NCBI GenBank assembly: GCA_964440115.1 | Contig: CAYTPV010000002.1 | Span: 248,001-312,000, forward strand | Reading direction: 5' to 3' | Length of the DNA: 64,000 nt | Source of the DNA: JAEWWD01 sp964440115 | GTDB lineage: Bacteria; Bacillota; Clostridia; Christensenellales; CAG-138 | Part shown: piece by piece, positions 41,961 to 50,558 of the stretch | Numbering within the stretch: position 1 is the first letter of the stretch | Layout of the letters: each line of letters begins with the position of its first letter | The notes under the pieces: model-generated | The model's database searches: none | What the model was told of the DNA's origin: nothing | Seen by the model: only the letters and a program-made list of their open reading frames with translations | Position numbers and translations under genes: made by a program

Positions 41961-42878
41961 ATGGACTTCATTACCAGCTTTTTGAGCGCAGATATCCGTA
42001 CAGCCATGCCCATACTCATCGCCGCGCTCGGGCTTGTATACAGCGAACGCGCAGGCGTGGTAAATATCGGAGCGGAAGGCATTATGCTTATCGGCGCGCT
42101 TGCAAGCTTCACGGGTTCCTATTATACGGGAAACGCGTGGGCAGGCATGGCGATTGCCGCGTTTGTAGGGCTTTTGATCGGTATTGCGTTCGCGTTTCTC
42201 GTGGTTACGGTTAAAGCGAACCAGACTGTGGTAGGCGCGGCACTCAATATATTCGGTTCGGGGCTATCCATTACGCTCAACCGCGTCATATTCGGCATCA
42301 GCGGAACGCCACACGCGGTGGATGTGTTTAACAACGTCCCCATTCCCTTGCTTTCCAAAATCCCGGTGCTGGGCGATATACTGTTTAACCACAATATCTG
42401 GGTTTATATCACGGTTGCCGGACTGTTTGTAGCCAATTACGTACTGTTCAAGACGGAGCTCGGCCTGCGCATTCGCGCTGTCGGCGAGAACCCCAAGGCG
42501 TGCGATACGTTGGGCATCAGTGTTCCGCGAATCCGGTACGGTACCATACTGTTCAGCACCGCCATGTGCGGGCTTGCGGGCGGATATATGTCCATCGCGC
42601 AGCTGAACTTCTTTATTGAAGGCATGGTATCCGGCCGCGGATACATCGCTCTTGCAGCAGTGGTGTTCGGCAAATGGAATCCGAAGGGTGTGTTGATGGC
42701 CGTGCTCGTGTTTGGTGCGGGCGAGGCTTTACAGTCTAAGCTTGCAGCCATGCAGACAGGAATTCCTATGCAGTTTACGCAGATGATCCCCTATGTACTG
42801 ACCATACTCGCTTTGATCGGTTTGGTCGGCAAATCGCAGGGCCCCGCCGCGAGCGGCAAGCCCTACATCAAGGAATAA
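41961..42878 (+). CDS. BMP/nucleoside-type ABC transporter permease (second permease, system 2)
   Basis: 305-residue YufQ-like membrane protein starting TAMPILIAALGLVYSERAGVVNIGAEGIMLIGAL. LRIRAVGENPKACDTLGISVPRIRYG and VSGRGYIALAAVVFGKWNPKGV are the family coupling and pore segments. It follows its partner by 1 base. Downstream, instead of the ATPase, comes a molybdenum hydroxylase subunit, so the transporter operon is interrupted by enzymes. Confidence 0.9.
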   Translation: MDFITSFLSADIRTAMPILIAALGLVYSERAGVVNIGAEGIMLIGALASFTGSYYTGNAWAGMAIAAFVGLLIGIAFAFLVVTVKANQTVVGAALNIFGSGLSITLNRVIFGISGTPHAVDVFNNVPIPLLSKIPVLGDILFNHNIWVYITVAGLFVANYVLFKTELGLRIRAVGENPKACDTLGISVPRIRYGTILFSTAMCGLAGGYMSIAQLNFFIEGMVSGRGYIALAAVVFGKWNPKGVLMAVLVFGAGEALQSKLAAMQTGIPMQFTQMIPYVLTILALIGLVGKSQGPAASGKPYIKE

Positions 42879-42896
42879 TCCGGAGGTTCCCGCCTG

Positions 42897-45149
42897 ATGA
42901 ACAACCGCTTTGACGCGGTCGCCAAAGTAACAGGCCGCGCGGTGTATGCAAACGATATGACTATGCCGGGTATGGCATATGTATCGGTCGTGAGAAGTCC
43001 GTACAGCCATGCGCGCATATTAGGTATTGAAACTGAGGATGCCCGCGCGGTACCCGGCGTGCTTGCCGTACTTACCGCTGCGGATATCCCCGGCGTTTGC
43101 AGCCTGCCGAAGGAACGGCCGGTGCTGTGTCCGGATGTTGTTCGGTTTGTCGGTGACGGTGTGGCGTTGGTGGCGGCGAATACACGTGCGGCAGCGGAAG
43201 CAGGCGCACGGCGTGTCCGCGTGAGATACGAGGAACTTCCTTCGTTGCTTGACCCGCGCGAGGCGCTGCTCCCCGGCGCTGTGCAGGTACACGAAGGCGG
43301 GAATCTGATTTGCAGGTATGTTACAAAACACGGCGACGTGCAGGCGGCGTTATCCAATGCTCCGCATGTACTCGAACGCGAATACACCACGCAGCGCGTA
43401 CAGCATGTCTCTCTGGAAACGGAAGCCTGTATTGCGCAATACAATTGCGCGACGGGCGAAACCGTTGTGCATTGCCCTATTAACAGTCCGTTCAACATAC
43501 GTAAAACCGTTGCGGAGACAATGGGATGTACGCTGCCGGATGTAAGGATTATCGTGACCACCATCGGCGGGTCGTTTGGCGGTAAGAATTATGATATTGC
43601 CATGGCGGCAAGCCGTGCGGCTGTCGCAAGCCGTGCGACTGGCCTGCCCTGCAAAATCGCGTATACGCGCGAAGAATCCATTCAGGAAGGCACCAAGCGG
43701 CATCCGGTAAATGCGCATTATCGCGTCGGGTTCGACAACGAGGGACGGCTGCTTGGGATGCAGGTAGAGGTGTTGCTGGACGGCGGCGCCTATACCGGCA
43801 AAACGCATCCTGTGACCAGCCGCATGGCAATCGAGGCGACAGGCCCCTACTGCGTGCCCAATGTGGATACCGTTGTGACGAGCGTATATACGAATCATGT
43901 ATGTTCTGACGCTTTGCGCGGGTTCGGGTCGCCGCAGGTGGATTTCTGCTCTGAATCCCTTATGGATGAAATAGCGGAGCATCTTGGTCTGGACCCTGTT
44001 GCGGTGCGCCGCCTGAATATGCTCGAAGACGGAAAAACGTCCTCCTTCGGCGAGGTCATGTGCGACGTGACGCTGGAATATTGCCTTGCGGAGCTTGAAA
44101 AAGCGGCAAACCTGAAAAAGAGGAAAGCCGAAGCCGAGGCGTTTAATCAGACCAGCGCGGATATCAAAAAAGGCGTGGGCATCGCGCTGCTGCACCGCGG
44201 CGAGGCATTTGGCGCGGCGGGGCAAGGTATTGACACCGCAAACGGCATGCTCAGCATACAGCCGGACGGCAGCGCCATTATCAATTCCTCCATTGCCGAT
44301 GTCGGGCAGGGCGGAGCTATGACAATGGCCTCCATCGTGCACGAAACGCTGGGCATACCGCGCGAACGTATTCGCGTAAGCCGCGTGGATACCGCCTATG
44401 TCACAGATGCCGGGCCAACGGTGGCTTCCCGTGGAACCGTGTTCTCGGGCAACGCCGTGTACCGCGCGGCGCTGTCCGTCCGCGATAAAATGGCCGGGTA
44501 TGCAAAAAAGCGGCTGAATGCGGAAGAGGTTCTGTTCGAAAACGATACGATTATCGACGCGAACGATCCAAACAACAGCGTTGCGTTTACTGCCGTCGTA
44601 AAGGATGTGTTCGGCGCGTGCGATCATTTGAACGCGCTCGGATTTTTTACCAACCCGCCGCTCGTATACGATCGCAGTGTGGGTGTAGGCAGAGCGTACA
44701 TGTCCTATGTGTACGGCGCCTGTGCAGCCTGCGTAAGCGTGGATACACGAACGGGGGAAACTTCCGTGGATGACTTTTTTGCCGTACACGATGTCGGCCA
44801 CGCGTTCGACCGCGAAGAAGTCGTGGGTCAGATCGGCGGCGGCGTGTCCATGGGCGTAGGATACGCACTCATGGAAGAAGTTGAGATTTTTAACGGCAAA
44901 ATTCGAAATCTAAATCTGGAAAATTACTTGCTGCCGACTGCGCTGGATATGCCGCGTCTGAATGCTACCGTACTGGAGCTTCCCGGGCGTTACGGCCCGC
45001 TTGGCGCAAAGGGCATCGGAGAGCCTGCAACTTCTATCGTCGCACCGGCAGTCATCAACGCCATTGCACACGCAACCGGCCTGCGCATACGAAGTCTGCC
45101 GGCTAATCTCGAACGCGTAGCATTGGGCAAAGAGCTCAAAAAGGAGTAA
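42897..45149 (+). CDS. Molybdenum hydroxylase large (molybdopterin) subunit, copy 2
   Basis: 750 residues, same family as copy 1 but clearly diverged. AVAKVTGRAVYANDMTMPG, HVSLETEACIAQ, GGSFGGKNYD, LRGFGSPQVDF and LGAKGIGEPATS (catalytic Glu near 708) are intact. No second 2Fe-2S gene accompanies it, so it may share the subunit at 37456 or use a distant one. It sits between permease genes and an amidohydrolase gene, directly tying hydroxylation to import. GGAGG lies 10 bases before the ATG. Confidence 0.91.
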   Translation: MNNRFDAVAKVTGRAVYANDMTMPGMAYVSVVRSPYSHARILGIETEDARAVPGVLAVLTAADIPGVCSLPKERPVLCPDVVRFVGDGVALVAANTRAAAEAGARRVRVRYEELPSLLDPREALLPGAVQVHEGGNLICRYVTKHGDVQAALSNAPHVLEREYTTQRVQHVSLETEACIAQYNCATGETVVHCPINSPFNIRKTVAETMGCTLPDVRIIVTTIGGSFGGKNYDIAMAASRAAVASRATGLPCKIAYTREESIQEGTKRHPVNAHYRVGFDNEGRLLGMQVEVLLDGGAYTGKTHPVTSRMAIEATGPYCVPNVDTVVTSVYTNHVCSDALRGFGSPQVDFCSESLMDEIAEHLGLDPVAVRRLNMLEDGKTSSFGEVMCDVTLEYCLAELEKAANLKKRKAEAEAFNQTSADIKKGVGIALLHRGEAFGAAGQGIDTANGMLSIQPDGSAIINSSIADVGQGGAMTMASIVHETLGIPRERIRVSRVDTAYVTDAGPTVASRGTVFSGNAVYRAALSVRDKMAGYAKKRLNAEEVLFENDTIIDANDPNNSVAFTAVVKDVFGACDHLNALGFFTNPPLVYDRSVGVGRAYMSYVYGACAACVSVDTRTGETSVDDFFAVHDVGHAFDREEVVGQIGGGVSMGVGYALMEEVEIFNGKIRNLNLENYLLPTALDMPRLNATVLELPGRYGPLGAKGIGEPATSIVAPAVINAIAHATGLRIRSLPANLERVALGKELKKE

Positions 45150-45156
45150 ACGATAT

Positions 45157-46506
45157 ATGAGCCTGCTGATTAAAAACCCATGGATTGTAACCATGAACGA
45201 CGAGTACGAAATGCTTCGCGAGGGGTATGTGCTCGTGCAGGGAGACAGCATTGCGGAAGTCGGAAGCGATCCGATCCGCATGCAGGAATTGGCGCGTACA
45301 GCTGATGAAGTCATGGAAGCCGGCGACAAAATACTGCTCCCGGGCATGGTGAACGCGCATACGCATCTGTTTCAGACATTCATGCGAGGTCTTGCCGACG
45401 ATAAGCCTTTGTTCCAGTGGCTTCGTGAGGAAATATGGCCGTTTTCCGCCCTTATGAGCGAGGAGGATTTCAAGTGCGCGGCGCTTATTGGGTGCCTTGA
45501 AAACCTCAAAACAGGCGCCACCTCTGTAATCGATCAGCACTATATCTATACGTCAAAGAAAAACGGCGACATGGTGTTTTCCGCTATGCGCGAATCCGGC
45601 ATCCGCGGCTGTCTGTGTCGTTGTTTTGGCAATAAAGAATACGACCCGCGCTTTATCGAGCAGGACGATGTCATTCTTTCAGAAATCCGCAGGCTGCATG
45701 CAGAATACGCGGGTAAAGAAAACGGCAGGCTCAGCCTTTCGGTAGGTCCCATCAATCCGTGGGGCGTGACGGCGGAACTGTTTGTAAAGGCCAAAGCTCT
45801 TGCAAGGGAGCTGGGCATCAAATATCAGGTGCACACGGCGGAAACCCGTGCCGTGGTGGAACGCGCTTCCGCCATGTACAACGGACTGCGCAATGTGGAG
45901 CAGTTTGATAGCTTGGGCATACTCGACGAGGATACGCAGCTCGTACACAGCGTATGGCTGGATGATCACGAGCTTGCAATCATTCAAGAAAAGAAACCGC
46001 AGATTGTGCACTGTCCGGTGGCGAACATGTATCTCGCATCCGGCGTTGCCCGCATACCCGAGCTGTTAAAGCAGGGCGCGAATGTGGCGCTTGCAACGGA
46101 CGGCCCGGGCAGCAACAACAGCCAGGATATGCTCGGTACTCTTAAATACACCGCCTGCTTGCATAAGATCAGCACGCTGGATGCGCAGGTACTGTACCCG
46201 CGCGATGTGCTGACAATGGCGACGCGCAGCGGTGCGTTTGCGATGGGCAGAACGGATATCGGATGCGTCAAAGCAGGGAATAAGGCGGATCTCATACTCA
46301 TCGACTGGAAAAAGCCGCACATCGCACCCGTACACAAGCCGGACTCCGCGCTTGTGTACAATGCGAACGGCAATGATGTGGACACCGTTATTGTCAATGG
46401 GGAGATCGTCGTTCGGAACAAGAAGTCCACCCGTGTGGATGAAGCCGCGCTTATTGAAGAATGCCAGGCGCGTATTACATTTATTAAATCCAGGATGGCG
46501 GGGTAA
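45157..46506 (+). CDS. Amidohydrolase-family deaminase (TrzA/MtaD/SsnA group)
   Basis: 449 residues. Ligands: NAHTHLFQTFMRGLADD (HxH), His in YQVHTAETRA, His in LVHSVWLDDHE, and Asp in LATDGPGSNNSQD. LREEIWPFSALMSEEDFKCAALIG is close to MTA/SAH deaminase and related N-heterocycle deaminases. It begins 7 bases after the hydroxylase stop and is followed by the transporter ATPase gene. It likely removes an amino group from the imported or hydroxylated ring. It is only distantly similar to the enzyme at 30346, suggesting two different deamination steps or substrates. Confidence 0.89.
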   Translation: MSLLIKNPWIVTMNDEYEMLREGYVLVQGDSIAEVGSDPIRMQELARTADEVMEAGDKILLPGMVNAHTHLFQTFMRGLADDKPLFQWLREEIWPFSALMSEEDFKCAALIGCLENLKTGATSVIDQHYIYTSKKNGDMVFSAMRESGIRGCLCRCFGNKEYDPRFIEQDDVILSEIRRLHAEYAGKENGRLSLSVGPINPWGVTAELFVKAKALARELGIKYQVHTAETRAVVERASAMYNGLRNVEQFDSLGILDEDTQLVHSVWLDDHELAIIQEKKPQIVHCPVANMYLASGVARIPELLKQGANVALATDGPGSNNSQDMLGTLKYTACLHKISTLDAQVLYPRDVLTMATRSGAFAMGRTDIGCVKAGNKADLILIDWKKPHIAPVHKPDSALVYNANGNDVDTVIVNGEIVVRNKKSTRVDEAALIEECQARITFIKSRMAG

Positions 46507-46511
46507 GAGGT

Positions 46512-48050
46512 ATGGCGAACATATTGGAAATGAAGAAGATCTGCAAGTATTTTGCAGGCGTCAGGGCCAACTACCAGGTGGATCTTGAGGTGAAAAAGGG
46601 TGAAGTGCACGCGCTGCTCGGCGAGAACGGTGCGGGAAAAAGCACGCTGATGAACGTGCTGTACGGCCTTTATACACCGACCTCGGGGGAAATTTATTTC
46701 GACGGCAAGCAGGTTGAAATACCCAACCCCAAAAAAGCGATTGAGCTGGGCATCGGCATGGTGCATCAGCATTTCATGCTGGTTTCCGCGCTTTCGGTGG
46801 TTGAAAATGTCGTACTCGGCATGAAGGGCGAGAAATCCCCGCGGCTGGATCTTGCCGCCGCGGCTGCAAAGCTGCAGAGCCTTGCCGACCAATACAACAT
46901 GAAAATCGATCCGTACGCCAAGATATGGCAGCTTTCTGTCGGGCAGCAGCAGCGTGTGGAAATACTCAAGGCACTGTACCGCGGCGCGAAGCTGTTTATA
47001 CTGGACGAACCCACTGCAGTGCTGACTCCGCAGGAGGTTGAAGAACTGTTCAACATGATCCATACCCTGACGAGTCAGGGCAATACGGTCATATTCATCA
47101 GTCACAAGCTCAATGAAGTCATGTCTATCTGCAACAGAGTTACAGTACTGCGCCTTGGTGAGGTAGTGGCTACGCTTAATACTTGTGAGACCAACAAGGA
47201 AGAGCTTGCGAGGCAGATGGTCGGCAAGGAAATAACATTCGAATATGACAAGAAAGCCATGGACCCTGCTGTTCAAACGTCCGTGCTGGAGATGAAGGAT
47301 GTTGAATGCTTTAACACCAAGGGCGTAAAAGCGCTCAAATCCCTCAATCTCGAGGTTCGTTCAGGCGAGATACTGGGAATCTGCGGCGTGGATGGCAACG
47401 GCCAGAGTGAGCTTTCCGATTGCATTACGGGTCTTACCAAGGTCACATCCGGCAAGGTATTGGTCAACGGGAAAGATGTGACGAACGCAAGGCCGCGTGA
47501 GGTGCTTAAACGCAAGGTATCCCATATTCCGGAAGATCGGCATAAGCGCGGCGTGGTGCTGGGCATGAACCTTGTGGAGAATGTTCTGCTGATGAATTAT
47601 TATCGGAAGGGCTTTTCAAAAGGGGAATGGCTCAACTGGAAGTATATCAATAAATACGCAGGCGATCTTCTGGAGCAGTATCAGGTAAAAACGCCGTCGC
47701 CATATGAAATGATGGGCAACCTTTCGGGCGGCAACCAGCAGAAGGTCGTGTTGGGGCGTGAAATACTGCGTGAGCCGGATCTGCTCATCGCCATGCACCC
47801 TTCGCGCGGGCTCGATGTGGGCGCTACCGAATATGTGCAGAAGGAAATTGTAAAAGAGAGGGACAGAGGCGCAGCAGTATTGCTGATCTCAACCGAACTC
47901 GAAGAAATATTATCCCTTTCCGATCGTATCGCGGTGCTTTATGAAGGCGAAATCATGGGCATTGTATCGCCGGATATTGAAATCCACCGCCTTGGCCTGA
48001 TGATGGCGGGAACCCGTTTGGAGCAGCTCGACGAAGCGGCACACTCGTAA
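46512..48050 (+). CDS. BMP/nucleoside-type ABC transporter ATP-binding protein (two ABC domains, system 2)
   Basis: 512 residues. Domain 1: GENGAGKST, LSVGQQQRVEI, LFILDEPTAVLT. Domain 2: GVDGNGQSELSD, LSGGNQQKVVLG, and LIAMHPSRGLDVGA, where His replaces the Walker B Glu (system 1 has Gln). The degenerate second site is usual, but the His is shared only with system 3. It powers the permeases at 40877 and 41961, from which it is separated by the hydroxylase and amidohydrolase genes. The upstream ribosome site is weak (AAGAGG). Confidence 0.92.
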   Translation: MANILEMKKICKYFAGVRANYQVDLEVKKGEVHALLGENGAGKSTLMNVLYGLYTPTSGEIYFDGKQVEIPNPKKAIELGIGMVHQHFMLVSALSVVENVVLGMKGEKSPRLDLAAAAAKLQSLADQYNMKIDPYAKIWQLSVGQQQRVEILKALYRGAKLFILDEPTAVLTPQEVEELFNMIHTLTSQGNTVIFISHKLNEVMSICNRVTVLRLGEVVATLNTCETNKEELARQMVGKEITFEYDKKAMDPAVQTSVLEMKDVECFNTKGVKALKSLNLEVRSGEILGICGVDGNGQSELSDCITGLTKVTSGKVLVNGKDVTNARPREVLKRKVSHIPEDRHKRGVVLGMNLVENVLLMNYYRKGFSKGEWLNWKYINKYAGDLLEQYQVKTPSPYEMMGNLSGGNQQKVVLGREILREPDLLIAMHPSRGLDVGATEYVQKEIVKERDRGAAVLLISTELEEILSLSDRIAVLYEGEIMGIVSPDIEIHRLGLMMAGTRLEQLDEAAHS

Positions 48051-48068
48051 CAGAATAATACATTTTCG

Positions 48069-48097
48069 TTGCGTGAAACGAATTCGTGTGGTATATT
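48069..48097 (+). promoter_or_regulatory. Candidate promoter of the second BMP lipoprotein gene
   Basis: TTGCGT, 17 bases, TATATT, located just after the ATPase stop. It would allow extra expression of the binding protein. Confidence 0.6.
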
Positions 48098-48115
48098 GCT
48101 CATATCGTTCCACAC
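48078..48115 (+). promoter_or_regulatory. Palindromes overlapping the second BMP promoter
   Basis: The perfect palindrome ACGAATTCGT (48078-48087) lies in the promoter spacer. GTGTGG (48086-48091) and CCACAC (48110-48115) flank the -10. Either may be a regulator site, for example for the GntR protein encoded downstream. Confidence 0.4.
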
Positions 48116-48190
48116 AAAAGTGTTATGGTGATTAGAGGTTTGGTCGAAAGCCAAACTCTGTCAAAAAAGCAAAAGGCAGGAGGAACAATC

Positions 48191-49291
48191 ATGAAAAAGA
48201 GCATTCTCACGTTTGTACTGGCCCTCGTAATGGTCATGTCTGCTCTGGCAGGATGTGCTGCCCCGGCAGCTCAACCCACTCCCGCACCGGCCGCTCCCGC
48301 GGAATCCGCTGCGCCCGCAGCAACAGAAGCGCCCGCTGCTACCGAAGCCCCCGCAAAGCAGCTCAAAGTCGGTCTGCTGGTTGCCGGTCCCGTCAATGAC
48401 GGTGGCTGGGGTGCATCCGCTTATGCCGGTCTGCAGCGCATACAGGAAAAGTACGGCGCGGAAATCAACTACACCGAATCCATTCCGCAGTCCGATTATG
48501 AAGAAGCTTTCCGCAACTACGCAGACATGGGCTACGACGTAGTATTTGGCCATGGCTATGAGTTCGGCGACGCGGCCAAGAAGGTTGCGCCGGATTACCC
48601 GAATACCATGTTCATCGTCACCAGCACCAACATCTATCAGGAGCCCAATGTGGCCTCCATGAATACCCTGCCCGTTGAAATGGGCATTCTGCAGGGCCTT
48701 TCCGCCGCATACATAACCAAGTCCAAGGTCATTGGCGCTATCGGCGGTATGTCCATCCCCTCCATCATCGATCCCCTCAACGCGTTTGCTGCCGGTGCTG
48801 CTTCGGTCGATCCGAGCATCAAAACCCTGCTGCACATGACCGGCGACTTTGAAGACGCCGCCCGCGCAAAGGAAGCCGCTATCGCGATGATCGATGCCGG
48901 TGCAGACGTGCTTATGTACGACGCCGATTCCGCAGGTCTTGGTGTTGTCGAAGCTTGCAAGGAACGTGGCGTTATGATGATCCCCTCCATCTCGAACGGG
49001 AATGATCTGGCGCCGGATCTCGCTGTCATGAGCGGTATCTGCGACGTTGCGACCGGTATGGAAGTTATCGTCGGCTATGTTGTAGACGGCACCATCAAGC
49101 CCCAGTTCTACAGCTTGGGCGCATCCACCGGCTGCGTATTCTATGAGCCCAACGATAAGGTCTTCTCCACCATCTCCGAGGATGGCAAGAAGGCTATCGA
49201 GGATACCTTCCAGAAGCTCAAGAGCAACCAGATGGATCCCTACGCGTTTGTCGATCAGTATTGCCCGAAAGATGTAAAGGTCGGCGGTTAA
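48191..49291 (+). CDS. BMP-family (Med/PnrA-like) substrate-binding lipoprotein, system 2
   Basis: 366 residues. The signal peptide MKKSILTFVLALVMVMSALAG ends at a LAGC lipobox. A linker of Ala-Pro-Thr-Glu repeats runs to about residue 57. The mature domain starts LKVGLLVAGPVNDGGWGASAYAG, with VVFGHGYEFGDAAKKVAPDYP and a DADSAGLGVVEACKERGV segment. ATG at 48191 with GGCAGGAGG. Last gene of the hydroxylase-transporter array and followed by a strong terminator. Confidence 0.93.
   Translation: MKKSILTFVLALVMVMSALAGCAAPAAQPTPAPAAPAESAAPAATEAPAATEAPAKQLKVGLLVAGPVNDGGWGASAYAGLQRIQEKYGAEINYTESIPQSDYEEAFRNYADMGYDVVFGHGYEFGDAAKKVAPDYPNTMFIVTSTNIYQEPNVASMNTLPVEMGILQGLSAAYITKSKVIGAIGGMSIPSIIDPLNAFAAGAASVDPSIKTLLHMTGDFEDAARAKEAAIAMIDAGADVLMYDADSAGLGVVEACKERGVMMIPSISNGNDLAPDLAVMSGICDVATGMEVIVGYVVDGTIKPQFYSLGASTGCVFYEPNDKVFSTISEDGKKAIEDTFQKLKSNQMDPYAFVDQYCPKDVKVGG
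48268..48357 (+). repeat. Low-complexity repeat coding for the second lipoprotein linker
   Basis: Imperfect repeats rich in GCNCCNGC codons encode APAAPAESAAPAATEAPAAT. The same kind of tract occurs in all three BMP lipoproteins. Confidence 0.6.
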
Positions 49292-49313
49292 CGCTATATT
49301 GGTACAAAGAATG

Positions 49314-49340
49314 GGCGCGGTCGTTATGACCGCGCCTTTT
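49314..49340 (+). terminator. Terminator after the second BMP lipoprotein gene
   Basis: GGCGCGGTC-GTTAT-GACCGCGCC followed by TTTT. Confidence 0.9.
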
Positions 49341-49413
49341 GAATAGAACGGACAGTTCGCAATTGTGTTGTTTAAAATATAACGGAAACTATAAGCATGC
49401 AGCATAAATTGTA

Positions 49414-49442
49414 TTGCTAATCATAATATTTACTTTTATAAT
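49414..49442 (+). promoter_or_regulatory. Promoter of the second gntR gene
   Basis: TTGCTA, 17 bases, TATAAT, about 30 bases before the ATG. Confidence 0.7.
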
Positions 49443-49471
49443 AACCGTATTGGCATTGCAGCTACATTTCT

Positions 49472-50221
49472 ATGGAAGCGAGAAATACTGTGAGCAGAAC
49501 GAATTTCAGCACCTATATGGCGATCAAGAGTAAGCTTATTCAAACATTCAAAACAGAGAGCTTTGAAAACAATAAGCTGCCTTCAGAGCCTACATTGGCC
49601 AAACAGCTGGGTATCAGTCTGGTGACTCTTCGGGAGGCGCTGCTGATGCTCGCGCTGGAAGGATATATCACAAAGCGCCATGGATCGGGCAATTACGTGC
49701 ATCCAAGCACACTGAATTTCGAGAATCGCAGTTTCTATTTTATAGAGAACTTCCGCAGACAGAGTGTCGAACCAGGTGTTCGCATATTGTCGCAGTCATT
49801 TATACCTGCCGGTGAAAAGGTCGCTCAGATACTGACCTTAAAAGAAAATGCACAGATACTGTGCAACAGAGTCACATATACCGCAAACGGAAAACCCGCC
49901 ATCGTCACGCAGATGCATATGCCCGATATGTATCTGACGAGGCATGATGTGGAAAATATGAATTTCTTCTATATTCACGAACTGGTGTGGGATTTCTGCA
50001 GCAGGCAGATTGCGCATGCGCTCAACGAATATCAGCCGGTCGCCGCTCCCGAGGAAATTGCCGCATTGATGGGGATACCTGTTAATTCACCCCTTACATA
50101 TGCGGAACAGATTTTTTATGATATGTACGACGTGCCCGTATTGTATTCTTATCATTATTGCGACCCCAAATACTATACCATACGTACTCTGCAGAACTGG
50201 GATCTGAATCAGCAAAGATAA
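49472..50221 (+). CDS. GntR/HutC-family regulator with UTRA domain
   Basis: 249 residues. The winged helix is around 15-85 (KLPSEPTLAKQLGISLVTLREALLMLALEGYITKRHGSGNYV). The UTRA domain follows, with SQSFIPAGEKVAQILTLKENAQIL and a C-terminus matching effector-binding folds (PLTYAEQIFYDMYDVPVLYSYHYCDP). No clear ribosome site precedes the ATG at 49472; a GTG at 49490 with GGAAGCGAG upstream is an alternative. It stands between transporter systems 2 and 3 and may control either or both. Confidence 0.87.
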   Translation: MEARNTVSRTNFSTYMAIKSKLIQTFKTESFENNKLPSEPTLAKQLGISLVTLREALLMLALEGYITKRHGSGNYVHPSTLNFENRSFYFIENFRRQSVEPGVRILSQSFIPAGEKVAQILTLKENAQILCNRVTYTANGKPAIVTQMHMPDMYLTRHDVENMNFFYIHELVWDFCSRQIAHALNEYQPVAAPEEIAALMGIPVNSPLTYAEQIFYDMYDVPVLYSYHYCDPKYYTIRTLQNWDLNQQR

Positions 50222-50316
50222 CCAGATTTTTCACGGTGCTCTTTTTTGCGTCCCGATACATGAAAAACATTTTTTAGCCATAATTCAAATTATTTATTTC
50301 GATGTTGATTTTCTGC

Positions 50317-50345
50317 TTGCCAAATTGCACATATAGTCTTATAAT
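50317..50345 (+). promoter_or_regulatory. Promoter of the third BMP-type transporter operon
   Basis: TTGCCA, 17 bases, TATAAT, about 213 bases before the lipoprotein ATG. The 95 bases between the gntR stop and this promoter hold no gene. Confidence 0.75.
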
Positions 50346-50558
50346 AACTATATATTCAGATCGATTAAGTCATAACCATACAAAGTGCGCCGTTGGGCGG
50401 AATACGGTTTTGGGTCAGGGTTACCTGGGGTGTCCGGTTCCGCATAGGAACTAATTTTGTGTTGGTACAAAGCATTCGGGAAGACCCTTTATATTTTATG
50501 CCGCCTTGCTGGTCATACTATCAAAGGCATGATTAGTAAAAAAATAGGAGGAAAACAA
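50346..50558 (+). promoter_or_regulatory. Structured 5' leader of the third BMP operon, candidate cis-regulatory RNA
   Basis: About 210 untranslated bases with competing pairings. GCGGAA (50397) can pair with TTCCGC (50438), but GTTCC (50437) can instead pair with GGAAC just downstream (gcata loop). CAGG-GTTA-CCTG (50416-50427) is a local hairpin. GGGTC (50412) can pair with GACCC (50483), which otherwise forms a small hairpin before TTTATATTTT. Mutually exclusive stems of this kind are typical of riboswitches. No known consensus was recognised. Confidence 0.45.

Noticed and set aside
43350..44801. Open frame of about 483 codons antisense to Mo subunit 2
   Set aside because: Opposite a well-supported gene, no ribosome site, no recognisable domain and the same skewed composition.
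48069..48087. Catabolite-responsive (cre) box at TGAAACGAATTCGT
   Set aside because: The central CG and following positions do not fit the TGWNANCGNTNWCA pattern in register.
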